Positions 53,752-64,000 of a DNA stretch of 64,000 bases are shown here, in pieces (position 1 is the stretch's first letter; the number at the start of each line of letters is the position of its first letter). The position numbers were made by a program, and so were the translations under genes. Below the pieces are notes generated by a model that was not told the origin of the DNA, ran no database searches, and saw nothing but the letters and a program-made list of their open reading frames with translations. This DNA is from Ralstonia pickettii (GTDB lineage Bacteria > Pseudomonadota > Gammaproteobacteria > Burkholderiales > Burkholderiaceae): the NCBI RefSeq assembly GCF_030582395.1, contig NZ_CP104381.1:3162001-3226000 (forward strand). Direction: 5' to 3'.

Positions 53752-54813
53752 ATGTTCAAGCACGTTGTTCTCGCCCTGGCCGTTGCGGTTTCGGGCTTGC
53801 CGGTTCTCGCGCGCGCGGAAGTGCGCGGCGCAGGTTCGACCGCCGCTGCGCCGGTCTATCGTGTCTGGTCGGCGGGGTATGCCGCATCATCAGGCGTCAC
53901 GCTCAGCTATGACGCGGTGGGCTCCGGGGAAGGTCTGAAGCGCATCCGCGCGGGCGCCGTCGATTTCGGGGCGTCGGACGTGCCGCTCTCCAGCGCCGAG
54001 GCAGCCAAGGCCGGCCTCGTCTGCGTGCCGTCGGTCGTGACGGGTGCGGTGCCGTTCGTGAATCTGCCGGGCGTACCACGCGGTCAACTCAAATTGACGG
54101 GCGAACTGCTGGCGCAGATCTTCCTCGGCAAGGTCGAGAGCTGGGATGCGCCCGAGCTGCGCGCGCTGAACCCCGGTGTGACGCTGCCCAAGCTGAAGAT
54201 CCATCCGGTCGTGCGCGCCGATGGCTCAGGTACGACGTACCACTTCACCGACTATCTGAGTGCAGTCAGCGCCGACTGGAAAAGCGCTTACGGCACCAAG
54301 TCGACGATCAACTGGCCGGCAGGCTTCACCGCGGCAAAGGGAAGCGGCGATGTGGTCAAGGCGGTGCAGGCCACGCCCGGCGCCATCGGTTACGTCGACT
54401 ACAACTACATCCTCGACAACGACCTGAGCGGCGTGCAACTGCGCAATGTGGCAGGCCGCTTCGTGAGCGCCCAGGTGAGCGGCTTCCGCGAGGCCGTGAT
54501 GCAGAGCGCGTGGAACCGCAAGGGCGACTTCACCGCGCCCTTGGTGAACCTGCCGGGGGCGGAGACGTGGCCGATCACCATGGGCACCTTCATCATCGTG
54601 CCGGCGGTCAGTGCGTCGGGCCCACGCACGCTAGCCGCGCTGAAGTTCCTGACGTGGGGCTACTTCCACGGCGACGAGCTGGCCGCGCGTGCGAAGTTCG
54701 TGCCGCTGCCCGAGCGCGTGCAGGCGATTGCGTATCGCGAACTGGCACGCGTGACGGATGCATCGGGCGCAGCCATCGGCCTCCAGAGCATGCCCGCAAA
54801 CTGGGGGAAATGA
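53752..54813 (+). CDS. PstS-like phosphate-binding protein, orphan
   Basis: The protein is 353 residues from ATG 53752. Residues 1-25 are a signal peptide (VVLALAVAVSGLPVLARA). The mature part has GAGSTAAAPVYRVWSAGYAA, GSGEGLKRIRAGAVDFGASD, VNLPGVPRGQLKLTGELLAQ and VRADGSGTTYHFTDYL, the phosphate loops of PstS. The usual pstCAB-phoU genes are not adjacent. It may serve a distant Pst system, a secreted phosphate scavenger or a type II secretion-linked PstS-like protein. Confidence 0.88.
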   Translation: MFKHVVLALAVAVSGLPVLARAEVRGAGSTAAAPVYRVWSAGYAASSGVTLSYDAVGSGEGLKRIRAGAVDFGASDVPLSSAEAAKAGLVCVPSVVTGAVPFVNLPGVPRGQLKLTGELLAQIFLGKVESWDAPELRALNPGVTLPKLKIHPVVRADGSGTTYHFTDYLSAVSADWKSAYGTKSTINWPAGFTAAKGSGDVVKAVQATPGAIGYVDYNYILDNDLSGVQLRNVAGRFVSAQVSGFREAVMQSAWNRKGDFTAPLVNLPGAETWPITMGTFIIVPAVSASGPRTLAALKFLTWGYFHGDELAARAKFVPLPERVQAIAYRELARVTDASGAAIGLQSMPANWGK

Positions 54814-54984
54814 TCCTTGCCGGTGCAGTGTCTGCCCGGCAACAGCACCGTTTTGATGCCGCGCACATGCCCCGCTGAAAGCTTTGCAACAAGGCTGGAT
54901 TGTTCCGGCGTGTTTCCTATAGTGATCACTCGCCGCGCACGACAGCCCCGCGCGTCACTGCCAAAGCAACGACGGGAGGGAATC

Positions 54985-55188
54985 ATGGGCACCGCCATCG
55001 CAGACCAGGACGAGCAGATCCAGCAGATCGCACAGGACACCGGCGCACCGGCCGATCTCGTCCGCGAGCAGTACATGCAGACAATGCGCACATTGGCCGC
55101 CGATGCCAGCGTGCACGACTATCTCTCGCTGTTTGTCACACGCCGGGTGCTCGCCGCGTTCCGCCCGCGCCGGACGCCGACGCGCTAG
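54985..55188 (+). CDS. Small DUF3562-like protein
   Basis: The protein is 67 residues from ATG 54985, behind GGGAGGGAA. DEQIQQIAQDTGAPADLVRE and SLFVTRRVLAAFRP fit the short helical proteins of that Burkholderiales family. It has no signal peptide, so it is cytoplasmic. Its function is unknown. It converges on the hydrolase with a 13-nt gap. Confidence 0.68.
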   Translation: MGTAIADQDEQIQQIAQDTGAPADLVREQYMQTMRTLAADASVHDYLSLFVTRRVLAAFRPRRTPTR

Positions 55189-55201
55189 CCCTGCCCTCCG
55201 C

Positions 55202-56149
55202 TTATTCCTCGCTGATCATCCCGACGAATGCATGCGCCGCGCGGCGCATCCACTCGCGTGCGCGCTCTGCCTCGAACTGGATTCGCGCGAAAGCGTGTGT
55301 CATGCCCGACGCCTCGATGGTGATGACCTGCGCGCCGTGCTGCACGAGATAGTCGGCGTATTGCAGGCCGTCGTCGCGCAGCACATCGTGCGCGGCCACG
55401 ATGACGACCGTATCGGGCGGCGTATAGGCCGGCGGGCGTGCCATCAGGAAGATGCGGGGGTCCTGCTCGGCGAGTGGTTTGGCGAGGGCTTCAGCGCCGA
55501 TGTATTTCTCCCAGTACCAGCGCATTTCATCGCGTGTGAGACCCGGGCCTTGTGCAAACGCGTTGTAGCTCTCGCTGCCGAAAGCCGGCGTGGTGACGGG
55601 GTACAGCAGGAACTGCGCGCTGACGAGACCAGGACGCATGCCCTGCGCAGCCTGCACCGCGAGATGGCCGCCCGCGCTGTCGCCGCCCACCGCGATGAAG
55701 TCCGGATCGAAGCCGAGGTGCGCGCGCTGCTCCGCCAGATACGCGAGCGCGTCGCGTGCATCGTCGGCCGGCGTGGGAAACGCGTGCTCGGGCGCAAGGC
55801 GGTAATCGACACTCACCACGGCGCAACGCGTGTCCAGGGCCAGCAATGCAGCAAGCATGCGGTGCGTTGTGCGCGGTGCGCCGACCACCCATCCGCCACC
55901 GTGAAACCACACCAGCAAACGCGGCGTTGCCACACCCTTCGGACGAAAGACGATGGCGTCGAGCGTGCGCCCGGCAAGCGGCAGGCTGAGATCGGAAACT
56001 TCAACGCCGTCAGGATCGGGACGATCGGACACAGCCGCAATCGCCTCGAATCGCGCGCGCTGTGCGACGGCATCTTCAGGTGGCGGCAAGGCGCCGAACT
56101 GGTCGGCAAGACGTTGGTAGAACTGCAGGATGTGCGGATCGACAGCCAT
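55202..56149 (-). CDS. Alpha/beta hydrolase (hormone-sensitive-lipase family)
   Basis: The protein is 315 residues from ATG 56149. The oxyanion motif WFHGGGWVVG is near residues 80-90, the nucleophile Ser is in VGGDSAGGHLAV near 155, the acid Asp is likely in VVIVAAHDVLRDDG and the His in SGMTHAFARI. That is the HSL/GDXG family of esterases with acyl chains of short to medium length. No export signal is seen. The natural ester is unknown. Confidence 0.9.
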   Translation of the reverse strand: MAVDPHILQFYQRLADQFGALPPPEDAVAQRARFEAIAAVSDRPDPDGVEVSDLSLPLAGRTLDAIVFRPKGVATPRLLVWFHGGGWVVGAPRTTHRMLAALLALDTRCAVVSVDYRLAPEHAFPTPADDARDALAYLAEQRAHLGFDPDFIAVGGDSAGGHLAVQAAQGMRPGLVSAQFLLYPVTTPAFGSESYNAFAQGPGLTRDEMRWYWEKYIGAEALAKPLAEQDPRIFLMARPPAYTPPDTVVIVAAHDVLRDDGLQYADYLVQHGAQVITIEASGMTHAFARIQFEAERAREWMRRAAHAFVGMISEE

Positions 56150-56279
56150 GATGTAAGCGGGATGCGATGACCGCCCGAGTGTAGCGCGCCGCGCTGGCTT
56201 CAATCGCCCGATAGGTCAGGAATCCAAACGGCGGGAGCGGCAGTGCCGCTGTGTCTCTCACGGGGCATCGGTACAGCGT

Positions 56280-56741
56280 TCATTTTTGCTCGCCAATACC
56301 GAGTCGCCAGTGTTCGATCTTTGTGCAGCGGTCTTGCACTGCCGGAATGCCGGCGTTGCGCGCCACGGCCATCGCCTCGTCGTTCACGATGCCGAGCTGC
56401 ACCCAGATGCCGCCCACGCCCAACGTCACGGCTTCCTGGACCACGGGCAGAACCTGTTCTGAGCGACGGAAGATATCGACCAGATCGATGCGCTGGCCCG
56501 CGGCGGCCAGGGTCGTCGCCGCTTCGGTGAGCGTGGCATAGCAGGGCTCGCCGAGCACGTCTTCGCCCGCGTGCTGCGGATTGACGGGCACGATGCGATA
56601 GCCGGCCTGCTGCAGATAGCGCGCCACGTCATAGCTGGGCCGCGTGGGGCGCGGCGACAGCCCGACCACGGCGATGGTCTTGCCTGACAGCAGCCCGCGC
56701 ATGGCGGCTTGCTCGTCGACGTAGGAAGGATTGGCGGACAT
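56280..56741 (-). CDS. CoA-binding (YccU-like) Rossmann protein
   Basis: The protein has 153 residues. KTIAVVGLSPRPTRPSYDVA and the fold with VDIFRRSEQVLPVVQEAV and GIWVQLGIVNDEAMAVARN match the CoA_binding domain family. These single-domain proteins bind CoA or a nucleotide but have no known reaction. It lies between the hydrolase and a secreted protein, all on the minus strand, with a 20-nt gap to the latter. Confidence 0.88.
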   Translation of the reverse strand: MSANPSYVDEQAAMRGLLSGKTIAVVGLSPRPTRPSYDVARYLQQAGYRIVPVNPQHAGEDVLGEPCYATLTEAATTLAAAGQRIDLVDIFRRSEQVLPVVQEAVTLGVGGIWVQLGIVNDEAMAVARNAGIPAVQDRCTKIEHWRLGIGEQK

Positions 56742-56761
56742 GGTTGGCGATGCAGAGGCAA

Positions 56762-57904
56762 TCAGGTTGTGGGCCGCTTGCAGGCGGTGCCTAGGTCGTC
56801 AAAGCGCACGGCGGCACGGAACGCGCCCGACGAATACGGCCCCACCTCATACGGCCCGTAGTGCACGACGATACGGTCACCTTGCAGCGTAAACGGAAAC
56901 GCGGCGTTACGCAGGTCGCGCTCCTTCAGCGCGCCGCGTGGCGCATCAGGTGCGCCTTCGCGCTTGAGCGCATCGACAACCTGCGTATTGAAACTCTGCA
57001 GGCAGGCAGGCGTGGGGTTCAGCACATCGGCCAGGGCGATGGGCTGAAAACCTTGGCCGGTGCGTCGCCAGTTGCCGGCCGTGAAGCTGTAGTTGCCATG
57101 CGCGCCGCCGCTGTACGCCCAGACCATGCGCAACAGGCTCACGGTGTCGCCCAGGCCGACGGCGCTGATGCGGATGACGCATTCGGTGTCGTATTGGTCG
57201 CACTTGCGCACACGCAGCGACTGGATCAGCGCGTCGACGGCGGCATCGCCCGTCACCGGATAGCGCTCAGTCAGCTTGGCCTGGCCGGAGCCGCCCGTGG
57301 CTTCCTGATAGCGCGCCCCGCGCTTGAGCGTGAAGGGCTGGCTGCGGCCACCGTCGCTCCAGGTGCCGGTTGCAGTGGCGCCGTCGGCGGAGAGTGCACC
57401 GGAAAGGGTGCCGCCCTCGCGCACCACGGGCTGGCCGGCCGCATCGAGCGCTTCCGCGCGCTCGCGCCACACGAAGCGGCGTTCGGGCACGTTGCGGCCT
57501 TCGATGGTCCAGAAGGCGCGGCCTTGAGGGCGATCGTCGTACGCTTCGCCGGTCAGCGTCTCGGCCACCGGGTCCTTGTCTTTGTCCTGCTCTTTGGGTG
57601 GCACGTCGTACACGTTCAGCCACACGTTCCAGCCAGGGCTGTCGGCGCCCTTGCCCACCGTGCCCTGCCAGAAACTGCCGGCCTGACGCTCGTGCTGCTC
57701 TTTCGTTTTTGCAAGAGGGACAGTTGGTGCAGAAGCAACAGGTGCGGAGGCTGCCGGCGCACTTGCCGAGCTGGCAGGCGCAGCAGCAGCCGCTTCTGTG
57801 CCGCCCTGTGCGGCCCCGACCCCGCCGAGTGCCCCGATCAAGGTAACAAAAACGCCGGCTCTCACCGGCTTCCGCAACACATGGTGCATCGCATGCCTGT
57901 GCAT
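56762..57904 (-). CDS. Exported protein with a C-terminal DUF3298-like domain
   Basis: The protein is 380 residues; the start at 57904 has an AGGAGG site 5 nt upstream. Residues 1-34 are a signal peptide. An Ala/Ser/Pro-rich linker follows to about residue 62. The middle (about 70-205) is a beta-rich domain with repeated short motifs (WNVWLNVYD, AFWTIEGRNVPERRFVWRER). The C-terminal 150 residues resemble the DUF3298 domain of RsiV-type proteins (VWAYSGGAHGNYSF, and YEVGPYSSGAF at the end). It is probably periplasmic. RsiV-like domains bind lysozyme in Firmicutes; whether that holds here is unknown. Confidence 0.72.
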   Translation of the reverse strand: MHRHAMHHVLRKPVRAGVFVTLIGALGGVGAAQGGTEAAAAAPASSASAPAASAPVASAPTVPLAKTKEQHERQAGSFWQGTVGKGADSPGWNVWLNVYDVPPKEQDKDKDPVAETLTGEAYDDRPQGRAFWTIEGRNVPERRFVWRERAEALDAAGQPVVREGGTLSGALSADGATATGTWSDGGRSQPFTLKRGARYQEATGGSGQAKLTERYPVTGDAAVDALIQSLRVRKCDQYDTECVIRISAVGLGDTVSLLRMVWAYSGGAHGNYSFTAGNWRRTGQGFQPIALADVLNPTPACLQSFNTQVVDALKREGAPDAPRGALKERDLRNAAFPFTLQGDRIVVHYGPYEVGPYSSGAFRAAVRFDDLGTACKRPTT

Positions 57905-58513
57905 GCCTCCCTCCTATCAAAGCGACACCCCAGACTAGGACACGCCCCGCTGGTTCGCCTTCTTCCAAGCTCCGTCTGCCTAAGCGGCAAGTCGATGGGA
58001 CTGTGCAGGTGCAGCAGGCGTTCCCCGGACATCCCAAAGAAGCGAATTGGGGCGCACACCAGGCGGCTTTTACCACGCTTGCATTCGATTGCAATCCGAC
58101 ACACTTTGTTACGCCTCGGGGCCCACCCGTCACCCACAATGCCTTCGCACCCCAGCGTTTGTGTCCAAATGTTGTGCGCTACCTCGGGCCCCGGATGACC
58201 TATCCGCCTGGCGCGCTCATGACGACACAGTCGCGGTGCAAAGTTACCCCCTCCTTTCGAATTGACCCCTCGAAGGGATTTCCCGTCCGCGCGGTGCTCC
58301 CCGGCCCGCGCGCTTTTTTTTGCGTGCGCAATTCGCGCGCCTGCCTCCCCGTCCGGGCGTCTTCCCGCATTGGATTGCATCCAGCCGATCTCGCTGCCAA
58401 CCTGCATCTGCGCGAAACACGCTCTTACAAAGGCAAGTCGGCCCCTCGGCGCCTGCCGCGTTAAATGGAGACATCCACGCGGCACAGGCCGCCATAAAAA
58501 CGAGGGCCTCATC
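57905..58513 (+). other. Gap of 609 bp with an orphan terminator
   Basis: No open frame here has a good start and family. A palindrome GATTGCAATC lies near 58087-58096. A clear intrinsic terminator lies at 58288-58321. The 190 bp after it lead into the FecR-like gene. A short transcript or leader RNA could end here. Confidence 0.4.
58288..58321 (+). terminator. Intrinsic terminator with no gene before it
   Basis: CGCGCGG (58288-58294) pairs with CCGCGCG (58306-58312) around an 11-nt loop. Eight T residues follow (58314-58321). On the plus strand no gene precedes it within 400 bp. It may end a small RNA or attenuate the FecR-like gene. Confidence 0.6.
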
Positions 58514-60919
58514 ATGTCCAAGGTTTCCCGTCGTTCCCCTCTCTGCTCCGGTGTACGGCTGCCGCACGTGTTGCGCGCGGTGGGGGTTGCCGCCGTATTG
58601 CTGGTCTGTGGTGCGCAAGCTGCGATGGCCGCCGACCCGGCTTCGAGGGTGGCTCGGCTGTCGGACTTTTCGGGCACGGTGAGCTTCGCGCCCGCGGGTT
58701 CCGACGACTGGGCGGGCGCCTCGCTCAACCGCCCGCTCACCACGGGAGATCGCCTGTGGTCGGACCAGGGCAGCCACAGCGAACTCCACGTCGGCTCCAC
58801 GGCGCTGCGCCTCGGGCAGAACACTGGCGCTACGCTGATCGACCTGGACGACCGCAACACGCAGGTAAAACTCACGCAAGGCGCGCTGTCGGTACGCGTG
58901 CGGTCGCTGCCGGCCGACCAGACCATCGAGATCGATACACCCAACCTGGCGTTCACGCCCCAGGCACCGGGCGAATACCGTCTTGACGTCGCCCCTGATG
59001 GTTCCAGCACGACCGTCACCGTGTGGCACGGTCAAGGCACCGCCTACGGCGACGACCGCTCCACCCCGCTGGGCGCGGGTCAACAAATCCGGTTTGGCGG
59101 CACGGACCTCGCCGAGGCCGGTGGCACCGACAATCCCAGTCGCGACGCCTTCGACCGCTGGGCCGAATCGCGCGACGCCCGCGAAGACGCTTCCGTGTCC
59201 GCCCGCTACGTCGGCCGCGAAATGACCGGCTACGAAGCCCTCGACGACAACGGCACATGGCGTGAAGAAGACGGCTACGGCGCCGTGTGGGTGCCGCGCG
59301 CCGTACCCGTCGGCTGGGCACCGTATCGCACAGGCCATTGGGCGTGGGTTGCGCCGTGGGGCTGGACGTGGGTGGACGACGCGCCGTGGGGCTTCGCCCC
59401 CTTCCACTACGGCCGCTGGGCGTACGTCGGCTCGACCTGGTGCTGGGTACCGGGGCCGGTCGTGCCCCGGCCCGTCTATGCGCCGGCGCTCGTCGGCTTC
59501 GTGGGCGGCGGAGGCGGCGGCGGCGTGAGCTGGGGGATCAACATCTCGATCGGCTCACCCGGGGTGGCATGGTTCCCCCTGGCGCCCGGCGAGGCGTATC
59601 GCCCGGTGTATGCAGCCAGCCCGACCTACGTGACGAACATCAACCGCACGGTGGTGGTGAACAACGTCACGGTCAACAAGACCATCATCAACAACACCAC
59701 CAACGTGACCAACGTTCGGAACGTGAACCGGGTCACCTATGTCAATGCCAACAACCCAGCCGCACTGACGGCGGTGCCAGCCAAGACTTTCGTCAACGGG
59801 CAGCCGGTCGGTCCTGCCATGACGCATCTGCGACCGGAACAATTGCGCGCGCAGATGGCGCATGCGCAATTTGTGTCGACGCCGGCGCTGGCACCGGTGC
59901 GTGCCAGCCTTGTGGGCGCAGCAGCCAACGGCGGGCCGCATCAATTGCCGCCGCCGCAGGCATTTGCACGCCAGGCGATTGCGGTGCGCGCACCTGCCGT
60001 GCCGGCAGGCGGGCACGATGCGTTGGCAGAGCGGTTCCGCTCGCAGGGCGGTGCGCTGCCGGGTGCTGGCCCGGCGTGGACGGGCGGCAATGCAGGCACC
60101 CGGGTCGCGCCGGTGCGGGGGCAGGGCAATGTAGAGATGTCGACCGCACCCGCGGCTGCGCAGGCTGCGGGTCTACGGTTGAGCCACGCCGCTCCGAATG
60201 CGCAGAGTGCGCCGGCGCACGCCGGCAGCGAGGCGGGCCGACCGCAGGAACAGCACGCTGCGAACGGGCCGCAAGGCTTGATGAGCTCGCCGAATCCGCA
60301 AGGTGCGCAAGGGCCGCGTGGTGCCCAGCCTGGACCGGCTCCGCAGGCGCTGATGGCGCCAGGCTCGATCAACCTTCCACGCCCCTTGCCTGGTGCTGCC
60401 GCGCCGCAGGAACCCCCGGGACAACCGCAGACTGCGCAGGCGCCTCAGGGCCCGGCGGGCATGACGACACGCCCGCCGCAGCGCGACGGCACGCCCGGCA
60501 CACCGCGCGAGGAGCGCCGGGGCTTCGAGCCGCGTCCGCAACTGCCGCAGCCCAGCACGCAAGCGCCGCACCCGCAACCGCAACCACAGCACGGTGGTCA
60601 GGAGCTGAATCGCTTCAACGGCACCCCAGCACCGGCCTCACAGGAGCACCCGCACAACGAGCCGCCGCAGCCGCAGGTGCACGCCCGGCCGGAGACAGAA
60701 CAGCGCCGGCCGGAACCGCACATGGAAGCCCCGCGGCCGGCACCGCAACCCCATGTTGAGATGCGCCCGCCGCAACCGCAGGCTCAGCCACGTCCATCTG
60801 AGGCTCGCCCGCCGCAACCTCAACCGCAGGCCCAACCGCCTCGGCAGGAACACCATGATGCCCAACCGCATCCGCAAGGCAATCGCGGTGAGGAAAAGCA
60901 CGAAGGTGAGCACCGCTGA
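58514..60919 (+). CDS. FecR-domain exported protein with a DUF6600-like middle and a long Pro/Gln tail
   Basis: The protein is 801 residues from ATG 58514. Residues 1-40 are a signal peptide (VAAVLLVCGAQAAMA). The FecR-like domain (about 45-200) has VARLSDFSGTVSFAPAGSDD, LHVGSTALRLGQNT, LTQGALSVRV and IEIDTPNLAFTPQAPGEYRL. Then a tryptophan-rich section (about 240-320) has HWAWVAPWGWTWVDDAPWGF, typical of DUF6600. An Asn/Val/Thr stretch (about 375-415, VVVNNVTVNKTIINNTTNV) looks like beta repeats. The last 300 residues are Pro/Gln/Ala/His-rich and disordered. It has no TonB receptor or sigma neighbour, so it is not a normal FecR anti-sigma factor. It is probably periplasmic or surface-bound. 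Confidence 0.8.
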   Translation: MSKVSRRSPLCSGVRLPHVLRAVGVAAVLLVCGAQAAMAADPASRVARLSDFSGTVSFAPAGSDDWAGASLNRPLTTGDRLWSDQGSHSELHVGSTALRLGQNTGATLIDLDDRNTQVKLTQGALSVRVRSLPADQTIEIDTPNLAFTPQAPGEYRLDVAPDGSSTTVTVWHGQGTAYGDDRSTPLGAGQQIRFGGTDLAEAGGTDNPSRDAFDRWAESRDAREDASVSARYVGREMTGYEALDDNGTWREEDGYGAVWVPRAVPVGWAPYRTGHWAWVAPWGWTWVDDAPWGFAPFHYGRWAYVGSTWCWVPGPVVPRPVYAPALVGFVGGGGGGGVSWGINISIGSPGVAWFPLAPGEAYRPVYAASPTYVTNINRTVVVNNVTVNKTIINNTTNVTNVRNVNRVTYVNANNPAALTAVPAKTFVNGQPVGPAMTHLRPEQLRAQMAHAQFVSTPALAPVRASLVGAAANGGPHQLPPPQAFARQAIAVRAPAVPAGGHDALAERFRSQGGALPGAGPAWTGGNAGTRVAPVRGQGNVEMSTAPAAAQAAGLRLSHAAPNAQSAPAHAGSEAGRPQEQHAANGPQGLMSSPNPQGAQGPRGAQPGPAPQALMAPGSINLPRPLPGAAAPQEPPGQPQTAQAPQGPAGMTTRPPQRDGTPGTPREERRGFEPRPQLPQPSTQAPHPQPQPQHGGQELNRFNGTPAPASQEHPHNEPPQPQVHARPETEQRRPEPHMEAPRPAPQPHVEMRPPQPQAQPRPSEARPPQPQPQAQPPRQEHHDAQPHPQGNRGEEKHEGEHR

Positions 60920-60948
60920 ACAGAGCGCCTCGCCTTTGATAGGCAAAA

Positions 60949-60978
60949 AAAAAAGCAGCCCTTCGGGGCTGCTTTTTT
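60949..60978. terminator. Bidirectional terminator between the FecR-like gene and atpC
   Basis: AAAAAAGCAGCCC pairs with GGGCTGCTTTTTT around a TTCG loop. Both strands end in T runs. It serves the FecR-like gene (plus) and the atp operon (minus). Confidence 0.92.
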
Positions 60979-61027
60979 CGTCTGCGCTCGTGGCCGATGA
61001 CACTGGCCAGCTCACACTTGACTTGCC

Positions 61028-61444
61028 TTAGCGCTTGCGACGCAGGCGCGCGATCGCTGCAAGCTGCGCAGCGGCCACGGCCAGTTCACCTTGCGCACGG
61101 GCCAGATCCAGATCGCTGCTTTGGTTCTGCAGCGCCTCTTCGGCCGCACGCTTGGCTTCGTTCGCCTTGGCTTCGTCCAGGTCGTGACCGCGGATTGCGG
61201 TATCGGCCAGCACGGTCACCCTCTTCGGCTGCACTTCGAGAATGCCACCGGCAACGAACACGAACTCTTCGCCGCCGTCTTCCTTCTCGATGCGCACGGC
61301 GCCCGGCTTGATGCGCGTGATCAGCGGCGTGTGGCCGGGCAGAATGCCCAGCTCGCCGGCTTCACCAGGCAGCGCCACGAACTTGGCGTTGCCGGAGAAG
61401 ATCTCCTGCTCAGCGCTGACGACGTCTACATGAATGGTTGCCAT
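61028..61444 (-). CDS. atpC: ATP synthase epsilon subunit
   Basis: The protein has 138 residues. The beta-sandwich starts [20 protein letters not shown] and has [20 protein letters not shown]. The C-terminal helical pair has [12 protein letters not shown]. It is the last gene of the operon, followed by the bidirectional terminator. It couples rotation to the gamma subunit and inhibits hydrolysis. Confidence 0.97.
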   Translation of the reverse strand: MATIHVDVVSAEQEIFSGNAKFVALPGEAGELGILPGHTPLITRIKPGAVRIEKEDGGEEFVFVAGGILEVQPKRVTVLADTAIRGHDLDEAKANEAKRAAEEALQNQSSDLDLARAQGELAVAAAQLAAIARLRRKR

Positions 61445-61535
61445 CTCGATTCCTTTGCTCAGAAAAGCAGCTTCCTGAAGGGGCTTCAGGAAGCCAGTAC
61501 TGGCCCCGGCTCACGCGCGGTGCCAGACGTTGCTC

Positions 61536-63858
<2,323 letters not shown>

Positions 63859-63922
63859 TTCTTCCTCTCCGTTCAAACCTGGTCACGCAGGCTACGCGCG
63901 ACCAGTTTCGGGAATGACGCGG

Positions 63923-64000
63923 TTAGAACGCGGCGGACTTCTTGAAATCCTCGATCGCGGCACGCAGGGCGGCCTCATCTTCCTTCGACAGATCCTTCGT
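63923..64000 (-). CDS. atpA: ATP synthase alpha subunit, C-terminal end (cut by the window edge)
   Basis: The last 25 codons read LSKEDEAALRAAIEDFKKSAAF to the stop at 63923. This is the usual C-terminal helix of the alpha subunit in this group. It lies 64 nt upstream of atpG in the operon, in the expected atpA-atpG-atpD-atpC order. Confidence 0.9.
   Translation of the reverse strand, partial: TKDLSKEDEAALRAAIEDFKKSAAF

Noticed and set aside
54817..54842. Hairpin TTGCCGG/CCGGCAA after the PstS-like gene as a terminator
   Set aside because: Seven pairs with a 12-nt loop and no T run directly after; too weak to list.

Overview
The window looks like part of the main chromosome of a Burkholderiaceae bacterium, most probably a Ralstonia (inference). 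The reasons are a GC-rich sequence with strong third-position G/C bias, ATP synthase, HemE, PriA, PutA and Gcl proteins of beta-proteobacterial type, and dense mostly co-directional genes with short Shine-Dalgarno leaders. I see no rRNA, tRNA, transposase, integrase, phage gene or CRISPR array. Almost every gene is ordinary metabolism or housekeeping. The unusual material lies between the genes.

Layout. 1-2.9 kb: a cut lipoprotein gene, a GloC-type glyoxalase II overlapping a DEDD exonuclease-like gene, a small His-rich membrane protein and an ArsC-like reductase. 3-19 kb: ureide and glyoxylate catabolism, namely an M20 amidohydrolase, ureidoglycolate lyase and allantoicase on the minus strand, then divergently a DctA carrier and a GntR regulator. 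After an IMPACT-family protein, a secreted protein and a LysR regulator come gcl, hyi, glxR, glycerate 2-kinase and pyruvate kinase. Together these can take allantoate to glyoxylate, tartronate semialdehyde, glycerate, 2-phosphoglycerate and pyruvate (enolase is outside the window). 18.4-24.6 kb: hemN with an FNR-like box, an orphan solute-binding protein, a Rep helicase and a small secreted protein. 24.9-32.6 kb: a tandem glycine riboswitch with a terminator, gcvT-gcvH-gcvP, an alginate-lyase-like lipoprotein and sdaA (glycine to serine to pyruvate). 33-46.8 kb: OPT transporter, GNAT acetyltransferase, YbdK ligase, CPA2 antiporter, LivK-like binding protein, trifunctional PutA and PriA. 46.8-61 kb: DnaA-box-like sites, hemE, a cupin remnant, a chemoreceptor, a sterol-desaturase-type hydroxylase, LysR plus GST, an orphan PstS-like protein, a hydrolase and a FecR-domain protein with a very long Pro/Gln tail. 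61-64 kb: atpC, atpD, atpG and the end of atpA.

The most notable observation is a family of about 0.5 kb composite palindromes between genes. There are five full copies (13.4, 16.4, 21.3, 32.7 and 43.9 kb), one half copy (24.6 kb) and one 55-bp copy reduced to the fused ends (3.0 kb). Each full copy has outer arms of about 80 bp in inverted orientation around two long hairpins that share a conserved loop. Stem bases covary between copies. One edge of every full or minimal copy lies 11-35 nt after a stop codon. By hand count, the 100 bp left of each copy are G/T-rich and C-poor on the plus strand, and the 100 bp right are C/A-rich and G-poor. This holds whatever the gene direction and even inside coding sequence. 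The half copy, which lacks its left arm, shows only the right-hand signature. That pattern is what repeated breakage or single-strand exposure at the palindrome could leave, and I do not recognise a named repeat family.
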